A DNA stretch of 64,000 bases. It comes from Bimuria novae-zelandiae CBS 107.79. Taxonomy: Eukaryota > Ascomycota > Dothideomycetes > Pleosporales > Didymosphaeriaceae. The position numbers and the translations under genes were made by a program. The DNA is taken from the NCBI GenBank assembly GCA_010015655.1, contig ML976713.1, forward strand, positions 206,160-270,159. The letters run 5' to 3'. Each line of letters begins with the position of its first letter. The stretch's first letter is position 1. Below, one piece after another: positions 35,293 through 48,700 of this stretch. The notes beneath the pieces are model-generated. The model saw only the letters and a program-made list of their open reading frames with translations, ran no database searches and was not told where the DNA came from.

Positions 35293-35459
35293 GTAATAAC
35301 CGGCTGTAGTTGCACGAACAAGGGTTGTACAATTATTGTCTGATGTGATGGCGTAAGCACCAGGAAATATCGCACCAGAACCGGCTTGGCTGAGGTTGTT
35401 GCGCAATTCTGCTGCGTCGCCCCAACATTTGTTTCCACTGCGCGAGTACTTGCGATAAT
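35293..35459. other. Un-RIPed host remnant between two transposons
   Basis: About 170 bp of normal composition caught between the outer end of one transposon and the TA of the next. The minus strand is open across it (part of a frame from 35,230 to 35,520), but the frame runs into TIRs at both ends. It may be a fragment of a host gene or plain intergenic DNA. Not identified. Confidence 0.4.
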
Positions 35460-36472
35460 TACCGTGTCTGTGCGCGCAACGCCCGACTTCGCGCAACGCC
35501 CGACCCCAGCCATTTTGCACATATCTTCCACATCACATAACTCCACCACTATGCTAGCTATTAACGAAGCGATTGCATATATTAATAGCCTAGCTTTAAG
35601 TAAAAAGTTTAAATATTTAAAAGTAGTAAAAATATGTAGCATTAATTATATAGCCTTATTATACTAATATTAACGCCTATAGCACCTACGCGTTACTAAG
35701 GACTCTAACTAGTATACTTAGCCTACACTAAGAAGCTAAGCTTATAAGGTATATAAAAAAGCTTACTAAGCGACGCCTACTACTTATAAAATTTATAATA
35801 TAAATTTTTGCGTCTTAATTAGCTACTAAAAATATTTCTAAATGCTAAATTACTCACTTTATTAATTGTAATAAGGATAAGTTTATATCTTAACAGGCGC
35901 TAGTAATAGAATCTATATACTATAACGCTAATTTAGTTACTAAATATAACCTATATTTTAACCTTTTCCAATGTATAATATTTAAATATAATTTATAGCT
36001 ATTAAAAATATATAATATAAATAAAAAAGATATCGTAATTAGAGTAATTAGTAAATTAAAAAGAGTCTTTAGTAAAGACGTATATAAATATAAACGCGTT
36101 AATTTAGCTTTTTAAAATAGACCCTATAGCTAAGTAATAGTGCTAGCATTAATTTACGCTAATAAGAGTCTATTACTACTATTTATTATATATCTAGCAA
36201 AGAGAGGAGATGTACAGGCTAGATATATTAAAAATATCTACTTAGAAACTTATTAAGTCTATTTTATAATCTTACTTATAGGCTAGATACATAATAATAT
36301 TAGCCTTATATAGCTTAAGTGTCGAATCATGGATATTGGTAGATACATTGGCTACCTAATAATGCCCAACAGACCGCTTTAATCCTACTTTAGTCCTACT
36401 TAGACAAGAGCATGTACACTTCTATAGCATCTACACGTAGATAATAATTATTATAAATTTTTAAATATAATC

Positions 36473-39400
36473 TATCGGGAGGACTTGTTGCACTAGTGCT
36501 AAAAGGAAATACTTGATAACGAGTTACATTGGGTTGATTGATGCTTGTTTTTTCGTTCTATCTACTGAGGAGTGAAGTATATCGCGGGGTATGGAAGCTA
36601 GTCCCATATGGGGTTCGCTCCATACACATAGTGTTTCGCAACACGATAGAGGCCTTGATAACTATTGACAGAATGCTCGCTCCTCCGCACACGCACCTTC
36701 CTTGTAACATGCCTAAGGCCGTTAAAGTTGTTAATCCAACACTAGAAGTCTTTTCTTTCTCGATATTAAATGCGCTAGGCAGAGAGTATCGGCCTCTGCA
36801 CCTAGCCCTTAACTCGGACTATTACCTTATTGCTATTAACAAATCGTTCCAGGGCGCGGTTTAGTGATGCCTTTGTAAAAGCGTCCGCAGGGTTGTCTTC
36901 GCCGTTAATCTATTAGATCTCTATAATCTCGCGGCGTTCGTATAACTGGCGCAGTGCCATGATGTTAATTATAAGGCGCTTTTCCTTAGTTGTCCTAAGC
37001 TTTACAAGGCACTCGTATAGGGAGTACGAGTCTATACAAATGACTAAGGGAACTACGGGCAGACTAAGGCGCTCTATAATTATTTATAGAGTAGTAGCAA
37101 TAGCAATGCCTATATCGAACCCGTTAACTATGCCATAGATCTTAGAGGCTAGTACGCTCCGTGTAACACGCTTACACTTTATTAAGCTGTAGTGTATTAT
37201 GTTGCTGCAGATTATAAAGGTATTATTACTATTTGTAGACTTATTAATAAGCATAAGTATAAAGCCTAGCTGCGAGCTAAGGTCCTTGTTATTAGCAAAG
37301 GAGCCGTCCACGAATACTATTAGCTTAGCGTCGATAAGGGTGATAGGTATGTAGCGTAGTCCACGGTTAAGATTCTCTATTTACTATTTGAGGCGCTTAT
37401 TAAGCGCCTTAATATCCTTATTAGAAGGTTGCTGCGCTTAAGCTACTATAGATAAGTTAAAAGACGCTTCTAGTTAACATGTTAATGCGATGTACGCCCT
37501 GCGGGCGCGCTATTTAGTATACTATTACGCGCGATTAGGAGTATTAATGTCTATAAGCTTAATTTTTCCTCCTTATCCCTTCTACTTAAGGTTTAGGGTT
37601 GCTTTATAGTTGTCTATGTTACTAGCATCTATTATAAGTGTGTAGCTATTAAAGTCTAGTTGCGCGTCTAGTATTAGTATAGTTTTTAGCTTTAATCTAA
37701 ACTATGCCTTCTTAAGCATTTTCTCTTTATGCGCTAAGAATGTGGCTATTCTAAGCATAAGGGTATTATTAGTCTATATACTAACTATGCTAAAGTCATC
37801 TGCGTTACTATTTATTACTAACAAGCATGGGTCGTATGTTAACGTAGATATGTCTAGTTCCTTATAGTAATATCTGTAGTACGTTGTCTACTAATGGACT
37901 CCTGCTTCCGCGATTCTATATAGCGGCTTAATTACATGGAGCAGCGTGCCCTCTGGATATCTAGGTGCTAGCTTAGTGGGGAGGTATGCTAGTATTATTC
38001 TCTTAAGATTTATTTACGCCTGTAGATATGCCTGCGTTATATCGCGGAGCTTAAGATTTATCCTATATTATACGAGCATAGGTGCCAGGGCTATAATTAT
38101 ACGCTAGCTATAGCATTAAATAGTTAAAAATTACGTTAAGATAGCCTCCTTACTATAGTCCTAGTATCCTTAGATAACAAGACGGGATTTTTTATAGGGC
38201 TTAGTTATCTTTCCTTTAACTTCTCGCACTAGACGCGACTTAAATATACAAATTCTGCCATGCACTTCCTAATTATATTATTTAAACTTAAACACTCTAT
38301 AGCCTACTAGGTTACTAATCTCTTAATTATTAGATGCCTTAAAGGGTGCGCTAAGTGTTGTAATAACTCTATTATTACATAGCTTTATAGCAAGCTTAAG
38401 GTCGGCCTCTTCCTTCTTAGTAATATAAACGTTTGCCTTTCTCTTGTTTCTTAATCCTAGTGGGCGGCCTCTTTTGCGTAGTTACTTTACTAGCGGCACT
38501 ATTATATCTATAGGTAACGCGTGCTGCTGCTGCGGCGCATTAGGGTTACTCTAGAGGTAGTCTAGTCTATAGTACGGCTTGATAACTATCGACCGAAATG
38601 TTATCGGGCCATTAACCATGTCGACAGTGACGTTATGGCTGTCTATAGCAGCAATTTTATACGGGCCATTCCATCCATCCTTTTCTCTCCATACTAAAAC
38701 CTCGCTTTGTAGCGGGAGCGCAAGCATGTCTACGGTATTAGGTCTATTGCGAGTGTTTAACGCATCCGCAACCTAGCGTTTAGTAGTAAGCTTACGCAGT
38801 TCTTTTATCGCTTTTTAAATAGCCTCGCTACGCTTGACTATTAACAGTAACGGCGGTAACTCTATAGTCATACGTGGGTATGCGCCAAAGACAAGTAAAG
38901 TTAGGACTAGACCATTAGGGCCTGCTGTGTTATTAATAGCTTTCATAGCTATCTAAAGAATTGCTTTATTAGACATAGTGCCAGCAAGCTTAGCGTAGAG
39001 TATATCCCATACGCGGTGCAGGGGCGCGTGATACCTCTCTATCTTACCAACGGACTAATATGCCTCTATAGGTACTTGTTTGCATGTAACTCCTATAATC
39101 TTTACTTTTACGCGAAATTCTGCACTTGCGAAGTTCGTGCCTGCGTTATGTGTAAGAATGTCTAGTGGTCCTTAGTAGGTATTAATCCATAATATCCGTA
39201 GTGCCTGCTATATCTCCTTAGCTAAAATAGCGTTGAGAAACTTTGCGCCTTAAAACGAAGTTGCTAAATCCACTATATATAATATAGGCTTGCTTCTTAA
39301 GTACATCACATCTACAAGGATCTCGTAGTTAAAGTGATAGTTGTCCTTAAGGGTGAACTTAAAGCGGCGCGGCGTAGAGCTATTAAGTTAATAATAATAG

Positions 39401-42400
39401 CAAAACTTCGTAATTTGCTTAAGAGTTCTTTCTTTAAAGTCATTGTGACCAGCATCTTTTAAGAGCCTAGCTAGTCTTATAACAGCTAGGTGTCTAAAAC
39501 GGCAATAGAGCCGTCTTAACTTTATCTCTGTAAGAAATACAGTTGCACGCTCTCTCTTGTTAAGATAGAACTATAGATATCCCTATTTGCGGATCACGGG
39601 GATGCGTACATTGCCCTGGACGAGCTCATCTATAGTGTTGTTAAAGTAGACCTTCAGCCTGTCCATGTCCGCAAGGCATAGCAAGAACGGTGTAGGCGCA
39701 TCTAGCACCTCAAAGTCGATTTTTCCAATCTCTGTCGGAATCTGTGCGGTGCCGATAGACACCGTAACACTGCCTTTTCCGAATTTAATAGACGTTTTTC
39801 CTGCCGTAGATGTGTCCATCGTGACCGTTAGGTCTTCCTGTATGAGTGCGAGGTACTGTTCCTTACCAACTATAGATACATTGGCGGCGCCTGTATCAGG
39901 GAGGATTCCTTGGTACACAGATCGCGTGTATCGGTCCTCAATAAGGAATTGCGACGCCGGTGATGACGGTACGTCTCTACTATATATATCTTTACTAGAG
40001 ATATAGTGTATAAACGCTTAATCTACAAGTTATTACTTCTTAAAAAATTAATATTCCGCGTACGCAATTATAAATTACTAATCGTTAATATTATACTACT
40101 AATTACTATTATTATTATCGTCCTCGTAGTTCTTACTACCTTTATACTCTATAAGGTGCACAGAGAAGTCTGCAGGCAATAGTGTGCCTATAAAGTGACA
40201 TGCGGAGAAGAACTGTGTACGGGCAGCTTTGCGTTCCTTATTAGTATGGTTGGTTAACTAGCAGCCCTCTTTCTGGCAGACAAAGCACTTCTTCTTCCAG
40301 CGTAGCGTTATAAATTCACGTCTACTATTGTTACTATTAAAGCGCTAATTACCTCTATTACCTTAGCCTCCTCAGAATCCGCCTGCAAATCCGCCTTTAC
40401 CTCTAAATCCTCTTCGAGTTCTTCCATTCCTATTGTTGTAGCGGCGGTCAAGATAGTACTAGTCTATAGCAATTATCTTACTCCCTATAAGCATTTGCCT
40501 TATTTACTAACGTGTAAGGTGCGTCTTAACTACAGACCGTAGGTCTGCAAAGAGTCCTTCGCAGATTATAGCTAGCTTAAAGAGTACTATTTTAAGTTCT
40601 AGAACTCCCTAGCACGCGTTAATAATAGTTATACGTAGGGTATCTTTACCTTTAAAGTTCTTACTAAGCGCGCGTTAGCATAATTATAGCTTATTAAGCA
40701 ATATCTATAGCACCTTATATAAGCTCTTATTAGGGTTCTCTATGCGCGTACGGGCGAAGGTTATAGTTATCTAGTCTATATAGTAGTGTTAATAATAGAC
40801 GTCGTAATTAAAGTGGTTCTTAATCACTGTGTACGCATTAGAAAAGCTATCACCTCTATCCATAACTTATATATAGAATATCTCTACTCGCCTAGTAAGA
40901 ATACGGGGAAACACAGCGTGGAACTACTCTTTATAGATGTTCACCTGCTAACAGATGCTAAAGAAGATCTTAATTTTATTATTAAGCAGATTATACACAT
41001 CTCCTGTGTATTTCTTATTATTATCCTAAAGCTTAGAGAACTGCGTGATTGTGTTAGCGTTAAGTTAGTCGTTACAGGACCAGCGCGGCGGTAGTGTTAT
41101 ATACAGGTTATGTAGTAGCTCTAGTGGTCTGCCCGGTACACCGTTCACAGGTTATTATGGAAACGGCGTGATTTCGCGATATGCAATCGCTAGCGGCCGT
41201 GCCTGTATTTACAGTCGCCATTACTGTAATTACGCATCTTGTTCCTACTATTGCCAAAACTAAGGTTCTCTAAGCGCACCACTCATGAAGTGCGGTTATT
41301 AACTATTATTACTCTATCTTAGTAGTTAGATTTCATCTATCTAGTGCATTAGTTATAGCTCTTGTGTTTTAAATTAGTTTCAAGCGTCATGTCCTACTCC
41401 GTGCTATTCGCTTCGCTATAATTACTCTTACTACTACCCGTCTTGCTACGAGTGCTCTAGCTACTATAACTACGGTGCATGTGTACTAGCTAGTAGACTA
41501 TCCTACTATAGTAGTTACTGCTTAGCTATTAGAAGTGTCTATTTTACGTTCTACTGGCGCTTATATGCCCTTAATCGTTGGTCGAATATTATAGCTTTAA
41601 ATTCCACAGGGTCCCATTCGGGAGTATTCTCTAGAGTAGATAGATTATAGAGGGAATTAGCAAGCCTCGCGCGGTTATTGCCTATATAGACTCCTCTATA
41701 CCGTAGGACCATCTTTAGAGATTTTAGTATATCATAGTTAACCTTATAGAATAGCTCCTTTATCTATCCTTTAAAATCGCAATAGTAGTCTGCATATAGA
41801 TCGTTATCCTAGGCTATTAATGCATTGTAATCGCGAATAATTTTAGTAACCTAGGTTATTACGTGCATCTCGTCTGCGTCTGTTAGTATAAGTACGTCCT
41901 AGAGAGATATGTTAACAGATTCTAGCGCCACTAGATATAGGCAGTCTCCCATAAGGTACTTTATAGTATATTTAGCCTAGCGCGAAGTAGCTTCCTAGCG
42001 TTTACTTAAGCTATGCTCTAACTAATTATCGCGTAGTTAAGCTTAAGCTTAAGCATTAGTATTATCTACTACGCTATCGCTGCTCTGGTTATCTACTATT
42101 ATACTAGTAGTGTTAACTTATTATTAATGTAGTTGTCTCGTTGGTTAGTTGTTTCCGACGTGTGTTAGTATACGTAACTAGGTTGTCTAAAGACGTTCGT
42201 ATAGTGAATTGTAATGCGTTGCTAACGCGCTTTATGTCCGTAGATTAGCCTAAACTAGTAGCTTTAGAGGTTAGTTAAGAGTGCTTCGTGTTATCTCTGT
42301 CTTGCTCTATTCTTAGCACAGTCTGCATCGACCCGAGATTTCTCACATCGGGTTATTAATAGCCTGTCTCTTCTTCCTTACTGTCTGTGATAGCTTCTCG

Positions 42401-42683
42401 CGATTACTAATTAGTGTTAGGAGGACTTGTTGCACTAGTGCTAAAAGGAAATACTTAATAACAAGTTACATTGGGTTAATTAATGCTTGTTTTTTCGTTC
42501 TATCTACTAAGGAGTGAAGTATATCGCGGGGTATAGAAGCTAGTCCCATATGGGGTTCGCTCCATACACATAGTGTTTCGCAACACGATAGAGGCCTTAA
42601 TAACTATTAACAGAATGCTCGCTCCTCCGCACACGCACCTTCCTTATAACATGCCTAAGACCGTTGAAGTTGTTAATCCAACA
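36473..42683 (-). mobile_element. Copia LTR retrotransposon A (nested in the 5' LTR of Copia B)
   Basis: Two 269-bp LTRs, 36,473-36,741 and 42,415-42,683, end in CCAACA (plus strand). The target duplication TAATC is at 36,468-36,472 and 42,684-42,688. Coding is on the minus strand. RIP is clearly lighter than in Copia B. The LTR pair differ almost only by TG/TA changes, most of them in the right copy. Confidence 0.92.
36742..42414 (-). pseudogene. Copia gag-pol pseudogene (element A)
   Basis: Minus strand, in order: gag, with a zinc-knuckle-like KKCFVCQKEGC near 40,280; protease in an open stretch 39,583-39,918 with catalytic DTGAANVSIVG; integrase about 39,500-38,560 (AGTNFASAEF near 39,130; LVWREKDGWNGPYKI near 38,670); RT about 38,200-37,400; RNase H about 37,320-36,850 (VDGSFANNKDLSSQLGFI). 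Domain order PR-IN-RT-RH is Copia-type. Scattered RIP stops inactivate it. Confidence 0.88.
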
Positions 42684-42732
42684 TAATCCGTTTTTAGTTC
42701 CTTTCCTTTTACTAGTAAGAGCCTATCTAATA

Positions 42733-45700
42733 CTAATTAGTAATTACTTAAGGCGATCACAGATAGCAAGGTAGAAGAGACAAACTATTAACATCCTAAT
42801 ATAAGAAATCTTAGGACAAGACAAATGTGCTAAGAATAGAGCAAGGCAGAAATAACATAAAGCACTCTTAACCTCCCTCTAAGCTACTAGTTTAGGCTAA
42901 TCCGCGGACATAGAGTGCGTTAGTAACGTATACTAATTTAGTATAAACATCTCTAAATAACCTAATTACGTACAACTATAATAAGTGCTAGAAATAACTA
43001 ACTAGTAAGATAATACTAATAATGCGTTAACACACGTAAGCACGATAGTAAATAACTAAAGTAATATAAGCGCCGCGGAGGTAGTAGATACTTAGAATTA
43101 GCTACTTAATAAACTATTAGAGTATAGCATAAGCAAACGCGAGGAAGCTTCTTCCCTTTAAACTAAGTTTACTACTAAGCATCTTATAAAAGACTATCTA
43201 TATATAGTCGCGCTTAATATTATTAATATATCCCTCTAGGATATACCTATACTAGCAGACGCAAACGGGACGCACGCGACAATCTAGGTTACTAAAATAG
43301 TTTATAACTATAACGTAGTAATAGTCTAGGATAATAAGCTTTTTAATAATTATAAAATAAACTTTAAGAGATAGATATAAGACCTATTCCTTAAGGTTAA
43401 GCAAAATACTCTAAAGTCCCTTAAGACTATACTATAAAATAGGGGAGTCTACACTAGTAACAACTGTGCTAGGGTAGTAGATTCCCTATACAAGACACTG
43501 GCTAGGGAAAACCCCCCAGAATGGGACCCTACAGAGTTTTAAGCGATGAAGTTCGACCACCGGTCTAGAGCGTACGAACGCTAAAGGAACACGCAACAGA
43601 TAGCCCTCGCGGTCGAACAACCATAGCAGGCTAGCCCACTAGCTGGTACACGGCAACCGCAATCGCACATGCAGCTACCGCCGTCGTAGCAGGTCTTACA
43701 GGTCTTGTAATAAGGCAAGCAGTACAAAGCAAGACAAGACACTTAAAGCTAAAAGCTATAACTAGTATACTAGAGCCCTAATAGTTTAGAGTCGCTATAT
43801 ATAAGCAGTGCGCTTAGAGGACATTAACTTTAATAATAATAAGCACAAGATAAACGATTACAATAATAGTAACCCTAAACTTATATATAACTACTAGCAA
43901 CCGCGTATTACAAAATTACGCTATTTCCGTAATAGCTAATAATTAGCATACTTAGTAGGCCATCTAAACTTCCCCACAACCCGTACAAGACGCTACCGCC
44001 ACGATAGTCACGTAACAACAGGATTAACGCTAGCACGATCACGCAATTCTTAAAAATCTAGGATAATAGTAAAAAGTATACAAGAGACGCGTATAATCTT
44101 TTAAATAATAAGATTAAGATCTTCTTTAGCATCTGTTAGCAGGTCAACATTAAAGAGGAAGAGTTTCATGCGGTGTTTCCTCGTATTCTCACCGGACGCG
44201 CAGAGATGTTCTACATCCAGGTCGTACAGAGGGACGACAGCTTCGCCAGTGCGTACATGGCAATTAAGAACTATTTTAACCATAACGTCCACTATCAGCA
44301 TTACTACACGGACTAGACTACTATAGGCTTTGCTCGCACACGAATAGAGAACCCTCAAAAGGGCCTGCACGAGGTATTACAGATCCTACTAGATAAGCTA
44401 TAGCTATGCTAACGCGCGCTTAGGAAGAACTTTAAAAGTAAAAATACTTTACGTATAATAGTTATTAATACATGCTATAAAGTTCTTAAACTTAAAATAG
44501 TACTATTTAAGTCTGCCCTAATCTATAAAGGACTTTTTTTAGACTTATAGTCTATAATTAAGACGCACCTTGCACGTTAGCATATAATATAAATACTAAT
44601 AGGGAGTAAGACGCTTACGAAGGACTAGTACTACCTAGACCACTGCTATAATAGTAATAGAAGAAATTAAGGGGGATTTAGAGGAGGATTTAGAGGAGGA
44701 TTTAGAGGCGGAGGTAGATTTAGTGGTGGATTCCAAGGAGGCTAAGCAAGCAATAAAGGTAGTTAGCGCTTTAATAGCTATAAAAGCGCACGCGGATTTA
44801 CGCCACGCTAAAAGAAGAAGTGTTTTGTCTGCTAAAAGGAAGGCTGCTAGTTAACTAACTATATAGATAAAGAACGTAAGGCCGCCCGCGCATAATTCTT
44901 TTCTGCATGTTAAGTCGGGCACCCTAGTTTCCGACACCCCCCATTTTCCGACACCCCGCCAAATTTCGCCGCTGCCACCACTCTACGTTGCGAATGTGCT
45001 CACAGCTTCATTAAATAATTTTGAAAAAGTATTAAAAAAATCGTATTTAAAGGATTTTAATCGCTTTCTTTATCTATACTTAAATTACGATTAAGATACC
45101 GTTGTGTTAGTTATTAATTCCGTGCTAAACGTCGCACTAATAATTACTTTACTTCCTCCTTAAAGCTACTCTCTTTCTTTATAATAATAACCCCTTGCTC
45201 TACGCTTCTTACCTTACGAATACATTAAGTAGGCTCTTAATTAGTTTAAGAGAGAACTTCTGTAAGACTTACGAAGAGATTGTTTAGATTAGTTACGACT
45301 TTATAGCGTTTTAGCAGGTTAGCTTGCTCTACCTACTTACGCAAGAAAGCAATCTTATAGTTTTATATAGTAACTATTATTAAGGTATAGTTAAACGCTA
45401 TAGTAGTAAGCTAAATGCATTATCGTGTAGTTAGTAAGAAGTTCTTTTTAGAAAATAGCTTTATAACATCGCTGCCGCGTTGTGGCGTCCTAATATCTAT
45501 GGTAGAAGGGGGTGGTGTTGACGGCCATTCGCGCACTACTACCTAGCGAGAACCTAAGGGCTTCCTTACGCTCTTAGGGTATAAGCCTGTTGCCTTCCAC
45601 CTAGATCGGATGCACTGCTCTCGAAGGCCAATTTTACGTGCTTTTATATAAAATTCGAGAAACTTGGCCTTCCTAAGCTTTGTTTTATCTGTCTAAGCCG

Positions 45701-48700
45701 TATATTCGCTAATAAAGCGCCGATACGCCGCCTTCAGACTTAAGAAACAGCCCAAATCTAAAGGCTAGAGTAGATGTGAAGTATAAGTAAGGAAAAAAAG
45801 TAAGTAGATATTATTTAAGTAATATATAGTTATAAATTCGTCTAAAGTATAACTGCTATAGCCGTTAACGATAAGTAACCGTGCCTTAGAGGGATTATTA
45901 GGCTTAGTCTGTGGCAAAAACACCTTTTCTAGCCACTTGACAGCGATGTTATTACTCGTCTATTTATTTTGCGAAAAGGTAACATGCTAGCCTAGGTTCT
46001 AAGCTAAAAACTCCTTCTTAAACCACTGCTCCTAGATACTCTTAGCCTTAAAGATAATAAGGGGGTCTAGAGCAACGCCGAGCGTAGAGATATACTCTAC
46101 TATAGAGGTCTAAGTGCGGGCATTTATTATCTTAACTAGTATAGCGTTTAGGCTCTCTTGCGAGGAGCCTATAACAAGCCTATTAATGTCCTAGCCCTTT
46201 ATAATACTGCCCTCGTCGGCATTATACCTGCGCCGAGGGGGAATCTAGCTTATTATTTTATATAAGTTAAACAAGTGCCTAATATTTTTTAGAGTAGCCT
46301 TATTTACGCGTTCCTAGCTAGTCCGGCGACCTAACTTTAACTTAATAGCTAGGTAGCGTTATATAAAGTGACTAGTCTACTTCTTCCCTAGGTTCTTATA
46401 GTTACCTTATTACTTAAGAATAATAATTATAATAGCCTATACTTGCGCGTGCGTTAGCGTATAACTAAGGGCCTCTTACTAAAGAATCTATTTTTCTAAA
46501 AGCTCTTCTTAAATAGTTATAAGCTATTATTTACTGTCGTAAGCGTACTAATAGGGTTAGGCACTATTAAAGTGGCCGTAAAGAGTGTTACGTAGGACCC
46601 CGTGTTAGGTAGTAATAGTAGCTAAAGCGACCCTAGATTTAAGATCTATAAGCGCATTCTAGACATCTTCTTTTATATATTTAGCTATTTAAAGGTAGCG
46701 AAAATAGTGTAAAAAATATTTTTAAAATTAGCAAAGAATTAAGTTGTTTAAAGTTAATATTTAGTTATAGTGCATGGTGGGGGGCGAGGTTGCGGGGCTG
46801 TCGGAAACTATAGGGTGTCGGAAACTAGGGTGCCCGACTTACTTTACGGACACACAACCGCCTATAGACTTCTCCGTGTACCTTGCGGAGTATGAAGGAA
46901 TTGAACACGCGACCTAGTATAACTAAGAAGGCTAGAGAGAAGAGGAAGTCTATAAGAATAAGAATAATAATAATAGCGTTATAGCTACGTACGTTAAATA
47001 ATAATTCTTTAAGGAATAATGCCTCGTAAATTAAGTATTTCTACACTACATTTCTAGTAATAATATTTATAGTTAACGCGCACTATTAACACTAGCGTTG
47101 TAGTTTCTTATTAAGGACTAATACGCGCGATCCGTGTACTAGGGAATCCTGCCTAATACTGGCGCCGCTAATATATCCACGGTCGGCAGGGAGCAATACC
47201 TCGCGCTGACACGAAAAGACCTAACAGTCACGATAGACATATCCACGGCAGGAAAAGCGTCTATTAAATTTGGCAAGAGCAGTGTTACCGCGTCTATTAG
47301 CACCTCGCAGGTCTCTACAGAGATTAGAAAAATTAATTTCAAGGTGCTTAAAGCACCTACACCGTTCCTACTATACCTTGCAGATATAGACAGGTTAAAT
47401 ATCTATTTTAACAACACCACGGATAAGCTCGTACAAGGAGAACACCGCACCCTAGTAATCCGTAAATAGGGACATCTATGGTTTTATCTTAATAAGAGAG
47501 AGCGCGCAACAATGTTTCTAATAGAAACTAAGTTAAGATAGCTATATTACTAGTTTTGGCACCTAGCTATTATATAACTTATTAAGCTATTAAAGAACGC
47601 TAGTTATAATAACTTTAAAAAAAGAACTCTTAAAGAAATTATAAAATTTTATTATTATTATTAACTAAATAGCTCCGCACCGCGCTAATTTAAGTTTATT
47701 TTTAAAAATAACTACTACTTTAACGATAAAATACTTATTAATATAATATACTTAGGTAATAAGCCCGTACTATATGTAGTTAATACGTCTACTACGTTTT
47801 AAGGCGCGAAGTTCCTTAGCGCTATTTTAGCTAAGGAGACATGGCAGGCACTACGGATGTTATAGATTAACACCTACTAAGGCCCGCTAGATATTATTAC
47901 ACACGATACAGGCACTAACTTCGCGAGCGCAGAGTTCCGCGCTAAGGTAAAGATTATAGGAGTAACGTGTAAATAAGTGCCTACGGAGGCGCACTAGTCT
48001 ATAGGCAAGACTAAGAGGTATCATGCGCCCCTACGCCGCGCATGGGATATACTCTATATCGAGCTCGCCAGCACTATGTCTAACAAAGCAATCCTTTAGA
48101 TAACTATAAAAGCTATTAATAATATAGCTAGCCCTAATAGGCTAGTCTTAACTTTGCTAGTCTTTAGGGCGTACCTACGTATAACAACGGAGTTACTACT
48201 ATTACTATTAATAGTTAAGCGTAGTAAAGCTATTTAAAAGGTAATAAAAACCTTATATAAAATTACTATAAAGCGCTAGGTCGCGGACGTCTTAAATACT
48301 TAAAATAGATTTACTTTTAAAGACGTACTTACACTCTTGCTATAAAGCAAGATTTTAATCTAAAAAGAAAGTAATAGCTAAAATAGCTTATATAAAATTG
48401 CTAGCATAGATAACCATAACGTTACTATTAATATAGTTAATAGTTTAATAATATTTAGATTAACTATTATTAAGCTATACTACAGACTAGACCACCTCTA
48501 GAGCGACCCTAATGCGCCACATGCACTGAATAAGCCACCTATAGATATGGAAGTACCTATGGCAGCGTAACCGCACAAGAGAGGCCGTCCTCCAGGATTA
48601 AAAAATAAGCGTAAGGCGAATGTGTATATAATAAAGAAGGAGGAGGCTAACTATAAGCTAGTAATTAAGCTACGTAATAATAAGATTATTACGGCCCTAA

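Noticed and set aside
35226..35642. 138-codon minus-strand frame
   Set aside because: It spans three different units (a TIR end, a host remnant and another transposon's N-terminus), so it cannot be one gene; the remnant alone is reported separately.
36538..36864. 108-codon plus-strand frame
   Set aside because: It starts inside the Copia A LTR and runs antisense into its coding region.
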